Assembly: GCF_002204185.1 (NCBI RefSeq)
Contig: NZ_MXPU01000023.1
Coordinates: forward strand, 1 to 64,000
Source of the DNA: Rhizobium esperanzae
GTDB taxonomy: Bacteria; Pseudomonadota; Alphaproteobacteria; Rhizobiales; Rhizobiaceae
Reading direction: 5' to 3'
Length of the DNA: 64,000 nucleotides
In this document: one piece after another, positions 62,243-64,000 of the stretch
Layout: every line of letters starts with the position of its first letter
Position numbering within the stretch: position 1 is the stretch's first letter
Made by a program: the position numbers and the translations under genes
The notes under the pieces: generated by a model
Told to the model about the DNA's origin: nothing
What the model saw: only the letters and a program-made list of their open reading frames with translations
Databases searched by the model: none

Positions 62243-63211
62243 CTATTCTTGTTCGCTGCTGGAAATTTCGGCGAGCTTCGGCTCGGCACTGCCGGCGGAG
62301 GCGAAATTGACCGTATCGTCCTCACTGTCACGGGAAACGATCATCTGGTCTTTGCCGATCTCCTTGATCCGCCAGCCGCTCGAAACGACATCGCCTTCCT
62401 CGTATCGGCGGCCGTCGGAGCCGATGATGAACCTGACTGGCGTATAGCCGGCGGCGGCGACGAAGCCGTCGAGACCGGAAGAGAAGGCGGTGAGATCGAC
62501 GATGGAAACGGAACCGCGCCGGCTCATCGAGGCGATGATGCTGCGCAGCTTGGTCTTGTCGGGCAGGCCGAGAGGCCGCGATCCTTCGCCGATGCGAATT
62601 TCGTCGGCGGTGGCGACGATGCTCAGATCTTGGGGAAGCTGAGCCATGCGAATGGCCTGGCGGATTTCGGCAGCGATCGCCGCCGATGACGGCGCCGGTT
62701 CGGGTGCGGCGGAAACCCTGACGGCCGGGCCTTCGTGAGCCGGCGCGTCGCTGTTGTAAAGGCCGACCAGCAAAAGCATCGCCGCGAGCCCGAGAAGGCC
62801 GGCAGCCGCAATCCGGCGTCGCGCGAACCGCCCGCGCCCGGCGCCGAGACCTTCGAGTTCGCAGGCCGTGCCGTCGAAGGAGATGCTCTGTCTCGTTGTA
62901 AGGCTCATCGTTCGATCACGCGGGATGGAATGACCATCGATCACCACGTCATCCCGCAGCGCGGTCAACGACACCGCGTCGGAGCCGCGGGAGCGCTGCA
63001 GACTGATGGCAAAGGCGGGTTCCGGTTTGGCGCCGAGGATGATCAGGTCGCAATCGGCGCTGCCGCCGACAACCTGCCGCTCCGCCGTCAACGGCAGAAT
63101 GGAGCTGCGCCCGGCGCGCGTGATACGCAAGACCGGTCCGCCGCGGCCTGACGCAGCGTTGCCGGCGTTACCTCTGAATGTCGGCGAAGAGGGATCTAGA
63201 TTCATAGCCAT
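62243..63211 (-). CDS. SctD (Y4yQ/HrpQ-like) outer ring of the T3SS base
   Basis: A 322-residue bitopic protein: an FHA-like cytoplasmic domain (residues about 25-120), one membrane helix (about 133-152), and a periplasmic part with two BON-like units (VATADEIRIGEGSRPLG ... and GDVVSSGWRIKEIGKDQMIV). This is the layout of SctD, which forms the larger inner-membrane ring around RhcJ. In NGR234 the same gene order, nopA-y4yQ-rhcV, is known. Confidence 0.85.
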   Translation of the reverse strand: MAMNLDPSSPTFRGNAGNAASGRGGPVLRITRAGRSSILPLTAERQVVGGSADCDLIILGAKPEPAFAISLQRSRGSDAVSLTALRDDVVIDGHSIPRDRTMSLTTRQSISFDGTACELEGLGAGRGRFARRRIAAAGLLGLAAMLLLVGLYNSDAPAHEGPAVRVSAAPEPAPSSAAIAAEIRQAIRMAQLPQDLSIVATADEIRIGEGSRPLGLPDKTKLRSIIASMSRRGSVSIVDLTAFSSGLDGFVAAAGYTPVRFIIGSDGRRYEEGDVVSSGWRIKEIGKDQMIVSRDSEDDTVNFASAGSAEPKLAEISSSEQE

Positions 63212-63299
63212 CTTGTTCCCGAACCGTCCGTCGAGCGGCTTTTATTGTCTTCGAGAGCGGGGAAGCGAGACGGGCGAACCCGTCGCGCCATTGTTTCAA

Positions 63300-63467
63300 T
63301 CAGCCTGGGCCGATCTTCTTGATGGCGTTTGCGACGCCGTTGATCTTGGTGATTTCAGTTGCAACCTGCAGGCTCTGCGCGGTCGCTTCGTTCTGGGCCG
63401 ACTTGAAGGCGGAAATCGCCGAGCCGATACCCGCATCGAGTGTCGAAGTACTAGTGCTGGTAGCCAT
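63300..63467 (-). CDS. nopA: NopA-like T3SS pilin/needle subunit
   Basis: A 55-residue protein: a Ser/Thr-rich start (MATSTSTSTLD) and an amphipathic helical remainder ending AIKKIGPG. Size, helical nature and place as first gene before sctD and rhcV match NopA, the external pilus subunit of rhizobial T3SS. The start follows AAGGAG; a Met 11 codons upstream has no ribosome-binding site. Sequence conservation in this family is low, so the call rests mostly on context. Confidence 0.68.
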   Translation of the reverse strand: MATSTSTSTLDAGIGSAISAFKSAQNEATAQSLQVATEITKINGVANAIKKIGPG

Positions 63468-63722
63468 GTCTTGAACTCCTTGCATGGTTTTGGCGGCCAA
63501 AACCTTGCAGAATTCCGGATCGAATTCAATAGCTTATGTTAAAAAGTTATTAATTCGCGATATGTACAACAATTGCGCGAAATGGATATCCGTCCTGTTC
63601 CCAGCGGACCGATCATCTGCAACAGTAGATCAGATAATTAATAACAGACTGGATTTCGCAGCCCCCTGATTTCCTTCGTTCATTAGTTGTCGGGCGGCAT
63701 CCGGATCGTGAGGTAAACTCAG

Positions 63723-64000
63723 ATGTTTGCGCGTTTTGTTTACATGGCCGCTATCGGACTGCTGGTCTCCTTTCCTCCATCAGCCGGCGCCGGCGAGCGG
63801 GAGGTGCGCCTGGATGTCGTCTCCCTGCCGCTTGGCGATGTCGTCCAGACGCTGTCCTTCATGTCTGGCATCCCGGTCACGACAGTCGGGACGCTGAGCG
63901 GCAAGGTCGAGCACTGGTCCGTCCGAGAAAGCGGAGCCAAGGCCTTCGTCAAGCTTGGCGATGCCAGCAATCTCTTCGTCGCCTATGACGGCAGCCGCAT
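63723..64000 (+). CDS. rhcC1: RhcC1 (SctC) secretin, N-terminal part, cut by the window end
   Basis: The first 92 residues of a T3SS outer-membrane secretin. A signal peptide (residues about 1-23, ending SAGAGE) is followed by the N0 domain (VRLDVVSLPLGDVVQTLSFMSG), which contacts the inner-membrane rings. Rhizobial T3SS split the secretin into RhcC1 (N-terminal domains) and RhcC2. Here only the beginning is visible, so whether the gene is split cannot be told. It is divergent from nopA. Confidence 0.85.
   Translation, partial: MFARFVYMAAIGLLVSFPPSAGAGEREVRLDVVSLPLGDVVQTLSFMSGIPVTTVGTLSGKVEHWSVRESGAKAFVKLGDASNLFVAYDGSR

Noticed and set aside
1..64000. CRISPR arrays, tRNA or rRNA genes
   Set aside because: No regularly spaced short repeats and no tRNA- or rRNA-like sequences were noticed on either strand.

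Overview
The window is a piece of a large alpha-proteobacterial plasmid, most likely from the Rhizobium etli / R. phaseoli / R. leguminosarum group. This rests on four things: a repABC replication-partition operon; an Agrobacterium/Rhizobium-type quorum-sensing conjugation system (traI, traR, traM, trb, tra) with a Q-type oriT; a rhizobial (Rhc/Nop-type) type III secretion locus; and a DUF1612 plasmid protein of the kind found on R. etli plasmids. The species is an inference from gene content.

Layout. 1-829 holds nothing recognisable. 830-1534 is an aquaporin. 1675-10018 is the DNA-transfer region: traC-traD-traG leftward and traA-traF-traB-traH rightward, with the oriT at about 4251-4282 between them. 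10455-11953 is regulatory (XRE repressor, TraM, TraR). 12225-22331 is the mating-pair operon traI-trbB-C-D-E-J-K-L-F-G-H-I, read leftward. traG, traB and trbJ each carry reading-frame breaks, so conjugation may be decayed, unless these are sequence errors. 22721-26321 is repABC with a countertranscribed RNA between repB and repC. Downstream are two copies of a perfect 16-bp parS-like palindrome on either side of an IS3-family remnant, then an ORF-less group II intron, a serine recombinase and a DUF1612 protein.

31471-45543 is an accessory island with two candidate defence systems. The first (31471-39468) has a PD-(D/E)xK-like protein divergent from a giant NERD nuclease / pseudokinase / protein kinase / SF1 helicase fusion (PglW-like N-terminus), which overlaps a gene for an unrecognised 494-residue partner. 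The second (39864-43110) is a compact ubiquitin-like conjugation operon: a triple-Ubl protein ending in Gly-Gly-Ala, an E2-like protein, a JAMM protease and a ThiF/E1 enzyme. Divergent from it is a four-gene cassette (RHH protein, GNAT-like protein, XRE repressor, ImmA/IrrE protease) that shares its promoter region and looks like a damage- or phage-sensing switch.

46113-64000 is the type III secretion locus. Two large HrpK-like secreted proteins share a 205-bp identical block. They are followed by a small unknown gene, then nolB (sctI), rhcJ, nolU, rhcL, rhcN, rhcQ, rhcR, rhcS, rhcT and a rhcU that stops before the autocleavage (NPTH) domain. Converging on these is a leftward operon of a nopA-like pilin, sctD (y4yQ-like), rhcV and a frame-broken HrpW-like pectate lyase. 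The secretin gene rhcC1 starts at 63723 and runs off the end. No sctO/sctP-type gene lies between rhcN and rhcQ.
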